From Capitulum mitella (Eukaryota > Arthropoda > Thecostraca > Pollicipedomorpha > Pollicipedidae): a DNA stretch of 64,000 nucleotides. The notes below the pieces were generated by a model. It did not search any database, had not been told where the DNA came from, and saw only the letters and a list, made by a program, of their open reading frames with translations. Made by a program: the position numbers and the translations under genes. Shown in pieces: positions 13,111-25,900 of the stretch (within the stretch, counting starts at the first letter, position 1; each line of letters begins with the position of its first letter). The stretch is from assembly GCA_030062745.1 (NCBI GenBank), contig CP099842.1, positions 11,167,838-11,231,837 of the forward strand, read 5' to 3'.

Positions 13111-13897
13111 GAGGTCTGTCCGAAAAGTAACGAGACTGGCTTTATAAGAACTTTATTAGAAAAAACTGAAAAGTACCAAAGTCAAATTGCTTCAAAGTAA
13201 TCCCTTTCCAGTCTAACACACTTGTGCATTCGCCTTTTCCAGGATTCAGTACCCTCATGGAAGGCATCTTCTGGGATCCTTCTGAGCTCCGTCGTCGCGG
13301 CCGTTTTGATGGAATCGTTATCAGGAAAATGGGTTCCCTTCAGAACAGATTTGGTCTTGGGGAAGAGGAAAAAGTCACAGGGGGCCAGGTCGGGGGAATA
13401 TGGAGGTTGTTCCAAAATTGCAATGTTCCTTTCTGCCAGAAACTGGCAGAAAAGAAAAAAAACAGAAACTTTCTGTCCTCACATTCCTCTCGCCCTTCTC
13501 GGAACCGTTTGTGCCATTCAAAAGCACGAGCTCTTGACATTGTTTCTTCTTTGTAAACTTGCTGTAGCAACGCAAAAGATTCGGAAGGTGTCTTGCCAAG
13601 CTTGACTAATAATTTCACATTAATTCTTTGCTCCATACTCATGTTTACAGGGAGTTCTTACTGACACTTCCAATGCTAAAAAATGAAAAATCCGGCGCTT
13701 TCAAGCAGTACGACGAAACTTAAGAAACACAATGCACACCAAAAGAGGTCCTTCAATCAGAATGCGCGTCAAATGAACACTTCTCACCGTGCTACAGCGC
13801 CGACGTTTGGGGCAATGCTGTGATGCAAGAAATTTATCAAAATTCTCTAAAGTGGGCAAGCAGCAGTCGCAGTCTCGTTACTTTTCGGACAGACCTC

Positions 13898-13952
<55 letters not shown>

Positions 13953-16900
13953 ACCTGAACAAAGCCAAGGCAGTCCTGTACAACAAAAGATTGGAGTAGC
14001 ATGTGTTTGTTTTCATCCCACTGACGTTTAGCAACGACGAAGCAAACCAGCTGCTAAAGTGGAAGCTGAAACTCATTTTGTATAGCTAGTAATCATTCAC
14101 CTCCTACAAAGAAGAGTGCGTCTTCGCCCTTCAGAACGCTTATCAAACAGCCTGTCTCAGAAGGCCGCAGCTGTCAACGCTGTCAGTTTCAAGAGCGCGC
14201 ACATTGTCCTGAGACTATTTCTGCTCGTTCCCAGAAACGACAGTCAGCTCAGTCCGGTAAACAGAGCACAAGAGGCGCTTACACCAGAAGATCGTCCCAT
14301 GATCTCTGAGGCCGCGACGCGCCACAAAGAGCGGCGAGTCGCGCCGGCTCAGCGAATCAGACCTCGGCACGCTTGCCCAGGAAGTCGACCAATGACGTCA
14401 CCGGAGACGACCGTTAGCCAGTCATTAATATCGCGCGGCGGCGCGGCCTTGCCAGCCGCCGGCCTACCTCGAACAGTTCCTTATTGTGGTCGATCAGGCT
14501 GCGGATCACGTTGATGACGTCAATGCGCTCTGCCGTCTGCTGGCTCAGCTCGCTGCCGAGCTTGGCCAGCGAGTGCAGCATGTTGGGCGCGAATAGCGTG
14601 GCCAGGTTGTTGCTGTCCATGCGGTTGCCGGTGACCCAGTCGCCGGCCGGTGTGCGTCGGTCGGCCGAGCTGTCGGCCACCTTCTTCAGGAAGCAGAGCA
14701 GCGCCCACAGCGTGTCCCGGTTGGGGATGGCCAGCAGCTGGATCAGGTGCTGCAAGCACTCAAACTGCTGCTTCCGGTTCCGGATCTCTGGAGTGAAGAA
14801 CAGCGACATGGTGCAAGAGCTGCCCACTTCACACTCCTGTGCTGCATGTCTGCGCTGCCGCCATGACGCGGCTTGAAGGTTACTAAAATTTATTAAAATA
14901 TAAAATGTAATTATCAAAATATAAAACGGGGTGTAGACTATGCGAATGCGCCGTAACACGTTTTTCTTGTCGCCACAGCACAGCTTATAGTGGGACTCAA
15001 ACCAAAAATCACGCTGTGCAGTTATTAAAACATCAAATGTCAGCCATGCTCCTAAAACTGTCACACTATACACGTGATGAAGGATATGAGGGAAGAGAAA
15101 AGATACACTGCCGTCACTCCTGTCTGTTTTAAACACTACGATCTGCCGCACTGCGCCAACAAATTGCCTTAAAATCTGCCTTTGGCCCTTTCGCCTCTTC
15201 CGCTTTTTTACTTCCTGCGACAGCATACCAAACACAGCTACCTGTCACAGCATGCGGCCCTGTCGACTTACTCTGGGTAGCCAGAAACGGCTGGTAGAGA
15301 TCGTGCGGCAGCAGCGGCTCGGGCAGGTCTCTGAAGTACTCCTTGATAAGCGTGGCCACGTCGTGAGGGCACAGCTCTTCGTTCAGTTTCACGTCCGCGC
15401 CGCCGTCAAACTCCTCACGCAGCTGCAGAGCACGGACAACCGGCTCTTCAACACCAACACAGCACGGAACATGGACAAGCGGCTCTTCAGCACAGACATT
15501 CGACTCAGACAACACATTCAGCAAGGACACCCGGACACAGGCGCAGCCAAGGGGGGCCCGGGAAGCCCGAGTCCCCTCCACGTCTTCGGCCCGCATTTTT
15601 TGTGGAAACCATTGCGCATCGTCTTCCCGGCAGGCGGTTTTCGTATGATTTCAGTTCACACTGAGTTCCCCCCCCCCCCCATTTTAAGAAAATCCAGGCT
15701 GCGCCCCTGCACCCGGCTCAGGCAACACAGTTCAACACAGACATCCAACTCTTTAACAGACAACCAACGCAGACAAAACACTACAACATGGACACCCGGC
15801 TCTTCAACATGGACACTACTAGCCTCTCCCACACGGACAAACGGCTCTTGAACACAGGCACCCGGCTCCTGAACACCGGAGCCGGGTGACAAGACAATCG
15901 GTTCTGGTGGCACAATTCCTGGAAGGGTTACTAGAACTCGCTGGAGGGGTGCGGAGCCGAAGCAGATCACGGTTGGCTGCTGAGAGGTACTCTTCAGGGA
16001 TTTCAGCCAATTTACGCAGCTGAGGCTATAGCTCATTCGTAGCATCGGTCGCGGCAAGAACAATAATGCGAAAATCAGAGGAGGAGACGTAAATTAGTCC
16101 GACGTCAATGAAGTTTTTCCGAGCCAAACCAAAGTGTGGTGATGAGTCAAACTTTTCGGAAGGTAGGGGATTCTGGAAGCAGGAGGGACCAGATGACATA
16201 CATGCTGGCTGGATCAAGGCAGGACAGAAAAGAGTCGTTGTCTGGCGGCTGGTCTAAACATGGTGGCAGGACCAGACCAAATGGTGATTATGCCCTACGA
16301 AGTGATACCTAGACCGACCGAACTGGACCAGGTTCCATGCCGTCTTAACTACACAGAACGTGACCAAGCCGCCTCCGTAAACTGCTGTTGGCCGTGGTTG
16401 CAGCAGACAAGCTGGCGGCCACCCCCAGCGGTGTAACGCACCAGACCAGCAGTGGGAGGGTCGACCACATACCTGGCGGATAACAGCCGCACCAGACCAG
16501 CCGCCAACGGCGGGGGCACCCACCTGGCGGGCTCGCTTCTTGCTGCTGCTGACTCGGAAGATGCCGACCGTCTGCAGGCCGTAGGTCTCGATGTGCCGGA
16601 TGCAGGCGGTCACCAGCAGGGGCACCTGCGGCACGTGCGGCTGCAGTGCAGTCTCCGTGGTGCCGTCGGACGCCAGCGACAGGCTGCTGTCCTGCACCGA
16701 GCTGCGCTTCTCCATCATGTTCAGCGACTCGCAGGAGCCGCTCGTCTGCGGGCCGAAGGCGGATGGCATTAGCAGGCGCGGCGCTCTAGGTTCAGAAGGA
16801 TGGGGTTCGATTGGCTGGGGCCGCTGCTGGCCGAGATGGAAGTATGGAAAGATGAGAATTGCGTCAAGCATTTTGGACAGTACCTGTGCCAAGCACTTCC

Positions 16901-19900
16901 CGCCGATGGCCTCACATCACCGAGAGTTTTTAGCAGCATGCATCCTTACGTACAGCTGACGCTGTCCTTTAGCCTTCCGTCTGCTTTAAACTCAGATTCC
17001 TCGAGCGAAGTACCTCGCGGGGCACCGGCACCGGCGCGGCGGCGAATGCACCTGGCTGTGAATTTGCCGCGATCGGCCGCCAGTGTTTATGTCTCAGACG
17101 CAGCTGGTTGACGGCGCCTTCCCAGGGCCGCTGGGCAGGCGGCCAGCAACGGCGCAGATTCAGGCCCGCTCGCCACTAAAATTATCCAGCCGCCTTCTGC
17201 CGCGGCGAAAATAGGGCCCGCTGGCGGCCGCTGACGGACTGCAGTCAGCTGGCGCGCGTCAGCTGACGCGGCTCAGCTGACGGCGCGCCGGGCCGGCGGC
17301 CGGCGGGACGTGCTATTTACACTGCCGCGCGCTGTCCAGTTACATGGAGCCGGCGGCCGTCGCGGCCGGCGCGGCGGCTCCGGCCCCCGGCCGATGACGG
17401 CGCGGCGTCACTCCGAGCGGGAATCATCCGCCGGACGCGGCGCCGGTGCAGGTGGCGGAACGCCCCGCCAGCCGCGCCGGCGGCCGGCCGCGGCCCGGCG
17501 CCAGCGGCCGAGCCGGCGCCAGCCGCCGGCCGGGCCGCGGCTGCCGGCGACCGGCGACGGCAGGCGATGTCGCCCGACTCAGACCAGCCACCGGTCCTGG
17601 CTGGTGCTGCCAACCGGAGATAGCGGCCGCGCGCGCAGTTTAGGCCCTCTCTCTGCTAGATATGAGGACAATCTGGTGTCATCTCCCGTGGTCGAAAATT
17701 TGTCGTGCAACACTTTTGTATGACACTCACCAAAAACAGTATGAACAGATGCGCATAAAACATATTTGGGAGGCAGGGGTGTCGATTTGTATTCTTTCGA
17801 GTGGGTTCTGGCCCACCCAATGTTGGTTTGGGCCCCTGCAATGTTGGTTTGGGCCCCTTCAATATTTTCTGCCAGTTTTAAAGGGAATCGCGCAAAAATA
17901 ACGAAAGAAACGGCCGCAGTAGATACAAGACAGGCAGAAAGTATAGAATAAGGCATAAAATGATGTATCTATCTTTCTATCTTCTATGTATACATATATG
18001 CCTATGAACATGGGATATACACAATTTTTTGTTTGGAAAATAATAGCAAAAAAATCAAAAATTTCTGTTGATCAAAATAAAGTGGGCTAAATCTGTTGTG
18101 AAACCCACATTTGGCGGGAGGTAAGGTTGTGAGGTCCACGGCGTGGCACACCCAATCATTTACAGGAACTGACGCCCGTGTTTGAAGGTGTGCTTGTGTG
18201 AGCATATGCAGGTTCAAAAATATGGCTCAGCCTCCTGAAATCAAAATTCCAAAAAATCATCAGCTTCGGACCGCTAAATGAGGAACACTAGCAAAAAGGC
18301 GTGCGTGCCTCCAAAGTCTCAGGATCCGCGACGGTTATGTTTATGGATAGTGGAAAAAATGGGACATTAGAAACGTGTTGCTGAGATTTCTCGGAGTGTT
18401 GTCGTAATCGGCAGTGTTCTACTTACTATACGAAAACAAAAAACGAATGAGCTTTACCTCGTCTTAAATTTTCCAAAAGACAATATGGGCAAGACGATTT
18501 GGGTTATCGTTCTTAAAAAGACATTCTCGTCATTTAAAATGAGATAAATAAGAACATGAACACATAAGTTTATGGGCTTGTTTTCAGATAGTAAAGTTCA
18601 TATAAGCGCCAATCAGGAGCACAAATCGCGCGAGAGGGTAAATGTGATAACCAATTTAACTGCTCCAGGTGTCAACAAAAACCGCGAAATTCAATGGTCA
18701 AATGGTCGTCCTTGGCCAAGGATCATCACTGATGACCGAAAACCATTCAATCTTAACCGGATTTATCCGCGATTTGTTGGTGGCTGATAAACACTCTGCT
18801 AACGACGTCCCGACCTATGCCGAAAATGCGGCGAACTATTCGAGCGGTCACTCCCAAATTACGACCGTCCTGCTGACAGTGTGTCGTGTCAGTGGGGCGC
18901 CCCGCTCCGGCGGCTATTTGCAGCCGCCGTCGCGCGCGCAAAACTCATTCTCAGCTCGGATCAGCACCGCCGCAAATAGCCCGGGGCGTGGAAATAGCGG
19001 CACCGTCGCCGACCGCGCTCGACCACGCTCGGCCGCCAATCACCTTGTCGCGGATGGCGTCCATCAGGGAGGAGAAGGAGGCGTGGCTGCCGCCGTGCGA
19101 CGACTTCCTGCTGAGGCTGGGCTCGCCGAGCCGCTCTCGCAGCGGCGACGCGCCGCGCTGCCGCAGCTGGCGGTCATTCTCCATGCACTTCTGCAGGGGG
19201 ATGCCGAACACCATGCCCTGGGCGTTGTTGTTGTTCCCTGCGCGGCAGAGCGGCGGCGCCGCCAAAGGTCAGAGGTCGGCCGTCGGCCGTCGAGGCCCGG
19301 AGGGGCGGAGGCGCTGGCACAGGCCGTCCCTCGGCCGCCGTCGGCCGGCTCCCGCTGGGAACATGCGAGAAGAATAAGACGGCTCCGTTGCCGGCCCGGG
19401 TGTTTACGCTATTTCGGCGGCCGGTGACGTCATCCATCTGTCAAACAACAAGGACAAACCAAACGTCCAGGATAAACACGGGCGTGCGAATGCCGGCAGG
19501 CACAAGGCGTGTCGGCTCGCGCCCGAACAGTCGGTGGCTGCAAGACGGCGTGGGCTATGTAACACTGTTGACATCCGAGTCACCACTGTTGAGAATTCCG
19601 CACGCTAATAAGCGACGATAAAAATCTACGAACCACAGAGCTCCGACCAGGGCGCGGGTCTTCAGTTCTTTCGTGGCGTCGGGTTCAGTGAAGGCATTTC
19701 GCTTAAATTCCTTGTTTGAATATCTCCCGCCTCCAAAACATCGCATAGAGAAAGAAAAAAAAATCCAACTCTTAGCATACATCCGTGTAAGCTAAGAACA
19801 GAGCACGGACGAATCCCCAATTCAGCAAAGAACAAGCACTGAGGAATGACGGGAGATATTCGTTTGAAATGCCACCAATGCTTTGACCCTACGCGCGCCC

Positions 19901-22900
19901 TGCCCGTTTTTAGATCCGCAGTCCCCCTCTGTTTTGTCTACTGATAGTATCTGCGTGGAGAACAGCCGCCGGCTAAGATAAACCCTTCATTTAAACAGTT
20001 TGGACCGAATCAAGACCTCCCTCCGGCGCAGGCAGACGTGTGACGTCACTGATTTGACATGGCCAGCTGCCAGATGGCCCCAGGAGCGCACCGCAGCGCC
20101 GAAATGGGTTAAACCTGCAGAAACAGGCCACCTCACAACGAAACATGGACGGCGTCACCTGGCCTAACGGTTTAACTATTGCGCTGACTGGTGTGCCGAC
20201 AATACGAGGATATTCTCCATTTCATCATCTAGGCGCTTCTTTTTTGTTACTCCACGCCTTTCTCCTCTGTCTGTCCCTCTTCATTTCTTCCATTGGTCTT
20301 CTCTGCTTTCCTTCTGTTGTCTCTCGTTCTAGCTTTGTCCTTTTGTTCCTCCCATTCTCTCTCTACATTTCCCTCCATCACCATTCCTTATTGACCTTTC
20401 CTCCTTCACCTGACCTTTGATTATACAGCCACAAACATACACGTTCGTGCGCTCCCTTCATCAGGTCCCTTCAGCCCCAGTCCCGGTCTCTACACTGTAA
20501 CTGACGGAGCCACATGAACTGGCTTTGTCAACACAACGGCAATCCCAACACAATCCCAGCGATAATATTCTTGGCCATATGGCGTGGCCTGTTATATGGA
20601 GCTATGGTAGCAAGCTTAATTATCAAATGCAACATGCGCAGCAGCTCACTGCGCTGTCCACTCTTGAAAAGACCACCAGGCCATCGCTCAAATGCACCTC
20701 AGATACGCGCAGCGTGACCAGTCCCGTACCTTTTTCGTCGCGTTTGGCCGTGTCGAAAAATCCCGTGGTGAGCGGCCGCTTCTTCAGTAAATACGGTCTC
20801 CGCTTAGGCTTGTGCCCCGCCGTTACATTGAAGTCTGCGGACAGGCGACAACAAACACAGTCAGCGGGTACCGTCCGGGACAGAGCCCGAGACATCGGCC
20901 GCTGCTGTGGACGTCCGCAGGGCGATGGTGAGGTCAAGGTCAACAGAGCCGCTCCTGTGGACGTCACGAACATGGCGATGAGTGCAGAGCGGCTGTCGCG
21001 AACGTCAGAGGGTAGTGGAGAGGGCAGGATCGGCAACTGTAAATACGTTCTTCTCCTGATGCGGCTGGAGTGCAGTTACACACCACGTAGAGCATGCCTT
21101 TCACCAGCAGTCAGCTGGCCATCTGCATCGCCAACCGCGAAGGAAGAAATGCAAAAATGGCCAGATTCAGAATTCGGGAAGCGGTGCCATGGACATCCAA
21201 GAAAGAGTGCGGGTCATAGGCGCTGGATTGGAACAATGGAATAATTGCCAATTTTAGAGCAATTTTCAAGAATCAAGATAAACAGGTAGTACTGTGTGAT
21301 AGCACTTTTTCGATGTTAAGTTGTAACTGGAGACAAGACCATCTGAAACCCGGTTGGGGCCTTGGCGCGCTTACGGTCAACCTTATATTTATTCCTAGAA
21401 GTGGCCAGGCAAAAATTCATTGTGGTCCTTTGGTCACTGAGAAGAAATATGCCACTCCTCTCTGCCGTTTGTGTCAGTCCCTAACACGTGGTGGCCGCAG
21501 ATATCTCTCGAACGTTGGTTCGGCCCTGGGCCACCCTGTTCATCTGATGCGACCAGCAATGCGTTAATATTTGGTAGGCTTGCAAAGTTTTGGCTGGGGG
21601 AGGGGGTGGAAGACATTTTAGTTTTTTTCTGTACATAACACACAAAGATCCCATCTCTTAACATACTGGGAAGAAATGTTTTCCTTTACAATTCTGCTAT
21701 TGGCACGTAAATAGGGTTCAAGGTTTCCAGTTTTTCAGAGCCAGAAAACTACAAAAGTACAACACACCATCTAAAATGCCGATGTTATGAACTAAGCGAA
21801 CACCACACTCTTTATTTTCCCTCAAATGCACCAATGACTGAGAACAAGCAATGACTTTTCTCATTTGTTCCTAGCGATCATCTTTGTGATCTCTGATAAT
21901 CAGACAGTTCTGGCGCAGTGCGACACAGTATTGCGGCACAGTATAGGAGGAAGGCTGGCGGGCAGTATCGGCCAAAGCCTGATCCACCGGCCGGCCTAGC
22001 CATGGTCAGCCTGCTACGCGGCCGGCTGGATCACTGTTAGTATGGTCCGCAGCCGGCCTGACCATGGTCCGCTGGTCTGAGCCTGGTCACACCTGGACCA
22101 GATCCAGGTCCGGGGGGACCTGGACCAGGTTCCCCCCACCACAGTCCCCTGATCCCTCCACTTCCGTGGTGCGCCAGGCTCACCTTTCGGAATGCGTACG
22201 GTACAGCCGAGGTTGAAGTCTGCCAGCTTCTCCAGCGCCACCTGCTGTATGGCCGCCGACTCGATCTCTGTCAGCTGCAGCAGCGTCGTGTCGCACAGGG
22301 TGACCACCCGGCTCTGGATGTTCACCCATTGACAGGTGCCCTGCAGCAGAAACAATGCCAGGTTATACGCGTGATCGCCAGATTGGTGTTCACCCACTGA
22401 TAGGTGCCCTGAGGCAGAGACAGGAACAGGTCACACAAGTGATCACATGGCTCTAGGTGTTCAACAGTGACAGGTGCCCCTAATGTTAAAATATCTGATT
22501 CATGGTAGTCTCGACCTTTCCTACCTCCTTCTAGGATGTCCGGCCACGCTGCTACCTAATACCCAATAAATTATCGAACACAAGACTCCCGGTGGTTTCA
22601 CGGAATGCATCGAAAGGTCACCGCAACAAAATTCCAAGGAATAATGAAATATGGACCCCTGTAATCATCAACCTGGAATAACGATCTATTTTTTGCCGTA
22701 TTGTTTTCATTTTGGGTTCCATCCAAGCACGTATCCAGCGTAAATGAAACGAGCCTCTGATCAGAAAGCCGATTCGTCAATGCTGTCCTAGATTACTCCC
22801 CGCCGGCGCAAAGGGGACAAGGGTGGGGGTGACAACCCCCGGATTTTTTGCAAGCTGCATTACGACTTCTTTGATCGCTCTGAACTTTGACATAACTGGC

Positions 22901-25900
22901 TTTGACACCTTTTGCACGCTCGTTGGAAATTTTGGCTCAGTAGCCTGGAAGGCCATGGAAGCATGACCACTTCCTGGAGATCCTTTCATAAACAAATTAT
23001 GACCAGCTGCGGTCCATCAGCGTACAGCAAAAGCTTTAAGCGTTAACAGTTCTTGGTCTTGCTCAGTCTTATGCATGGTTGTCATCCATGGTGTCACTGA
23101 CCTCCGCACTTGACTTTTTGCTGGTGTTAAGGTAATCGCAGGCCAGAATAATGAATCGAGGCCACTGGCTACTTTTGGCCTTGTATTGATTTTGGGGAGA
23201 TCAAAAGGCAGTCGAAAAAATCGAATTCGGTCGAAACAGTTGAATCATTCCCTACTCACCTTCAGTCGCCATTCTGCTGGCTCTCAAAAACCACCTATTT
23301 TGAATGAGTACGTCCATAGAATCCAATGATATGACCTCTAAGGTCCCATGTAAGGTTGCCGTGTATCTTAAAAGAGTCAGATGAAATCAGAAGGGTATCA
23401 CTGTGTAGCCAAGAAAAACACGATGATGTTAGTTCCCTTGCCGCACCATGCCAGGTTTGGATGTCGCCTGAGGGCGATACCCGCTGCACTGTCGATGGTG
23501 ACCGATTGGGAAATACTAGTGACGGTTAGGCATGACGCATTTCATCGGGTTGCTGGAAAGCGCATGCCTTTCGCTCGGCGTCGGCGGCTATAAACGCTCA
23601 AGGTGCCACGTAAGAAGACCACCATGTGCTGAGTGGGCCTGCAGCCTCTGTCCTTCGTCATGCAGGGCTGCTAGCGTGCCGATCCAGCTCACACGTAGTC
23701 AGATCCGCGACGATGCAGGCCCAACGGCTGAATATTACGAGAGAAGGGGAGCGCTACCCTTTGCACCGAATAGAACCGTCACGAAGTCACGAATCGATCT
23801 CAAGTCTTTAACTTTAGTCAGAGTCTTGAATCTTGAAGTCGGAGTCAACTGCACGGAATGACTAGTGATATGCTGTGATTAACGAGAAGGTATAACGCCA
23901 GAGCATGTCGTAAAAATAAGGAACACCGAAGACGCAGTAACCGGCAGTCCAAGAAATGATTTGACAATAGCACCATAAGGTTGGTGATAGCCTACGACCA
24001 GAAGTTCACATACAACAGGAGGCATCGGTACATGCACTTCTTAAGCAAACTACCGTACGCCTTGTCCGCATCCTACCATCTGACGTAAAAAACGGCAAAC
24101 TTTACATTAACTGCCGTTCCACCGTACACTGTGTCTACACTTTTCACATGATATGAAGCATGACAGTTGAGCGAAACAGCTGCGTACATTTATTGAACAG
24201 AATGTTCGCCTTCACTAAACAGTTCATTGGTATCACGCTTTGGTCCGAATCAAAACGTTCGACCTAATTGTTTCTGAGATGTCAGGTCAGCCTTCCTGTC
24301 CGCTGTCCACATGGCCAAGTCAGCACCGTATCTCGGGTTCAATGCTCCTGACAACCGTTCCTGACAACCAGCTGGCACGTACCAAGCTTCCCCTCTCTCC
24401 CTCTCTCCTTCCCGCTCCCTTCCTCTCTCTCTCTCTCGCCACGTCGAAGCACTGACACCCAACCTGGCCTGAGTCACCGTCAATATATCTCGGCTTTTTA
24501 TGCGGCATACCACTGTCCTAATGACTTAAAGGCTGACGGGAACGCAACAAAAACCGACCGACCTAAGCCGGCTTTCAGCGCCGTGGCCGCCTTACGCGGA
24601 GAGGTGGCTGACAACTTCGGGAGTGCGGGGTAAAGGTCGAACGAGCGGGAGACTGTGGGATGGCTGGCAAACGGGAGACGGGATGGATTCAGAACTTTAC
24701 CTGTCTCCCAGGGCATCGAAAATTTCCCGCTCGTGAAACACCAGAGGTTTCTTTGCTTCCACCGGCTGTTCGCGGAAGCCAATGCTTCCATATGCGAAAG
24801 AAAGCCGCCGGTACATGCGTCTGCAGACAGACAGATGACCGATACGCACAAAGGTTGTCGCGTTTCATATGACGACCGCGATGGGTGCAACTGACCTTTC
24901 TCCGCCAGCATACCATCAAAGAGCCCCTATGTTTTCCTTTCCAGGTACGATTAAAAAGCGTCCCGTGGGTGTACTGATATCGCGTTTTTGGAATGAAACC
25001 GAGCTTGTAATTTCTAGCTCTGCTGAAATGAATCATGACTGACGTGCTGCTTTCATCTGGACCCAAGGTTTTAATGGTGTGCAACGCGCAGGGAGAAAAC
25101 TCGCTGTAACGCCGATCACTAAGACGCCGAGGCCTCGTATTCCGAAAAGCGGACGGACCACACACAAGTCTGGTGGTCTCTTCTCGGAAGAGAAGGAATA
25201 GTAACTTGCCTCTCGGCACTTGAGATGCATTTAGTTTGAATGCTTAAGTTTGAAACGTCATACAAACGCGCGTTTCCATGACACTGGTTTGTGATTTGAC
25301 ATCTTTTAGGATTTGAGCATCAAATTCGGAGCGTTACTGAGATGGATCAGTTACAGTTGACACCGAATTCATTAGACCCGAGAGCGAAATACCTTGCAGC
25401 CTGTAGGAGTTTGCCTTCTTGAAGCAGTAGCCCTTAGTAACTGGCTGGCCGACATATAAAACCTGGTATAATAGATTAACCCGGCACCGCCTGGGGGTGT
25501 CAAATAGGGCACCCCCTCGGTTTTTCTTAAATAATTCCTGAACCGTTAAAATCAGGGCAACCAAATTTTCAGTACCTGTTCAACAATCAATGTTACATAT
25601 TTATGTTTTGACATCAACATTACTTCATGCGAGGTCAGGTCATGAAAATATTGCGTTATAAGTGAACCCTTGCATGCTTGTTTTTGCATGTTTAGGCGGT
25701 GGCGCGAACATGCTTCGTTTTTTGCCAGTACTAGCGAGTATATTGCATGAATTGTTTGGATTTGCATAGGAGACGGTCCCCAAAAGGATATATAATCGTG
25801 ACACGTCAACGTCTAACGTCAACATTAGAGGTCATGCTGGACCACATGCATCATGGTAATTGGACTGATTCGGATTGTGGTTGATAGAAGCTGTTGCCGC

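Noticed and set aside
14468-14468. Intronic continuation of exon 7 ([10 protein letters not shown]) as coding
   Set aside because: The donor GAG|GTAGGC and the in-phase exon 8 explain the sequence. The read-through is an Arg-rich non-conserved tail.
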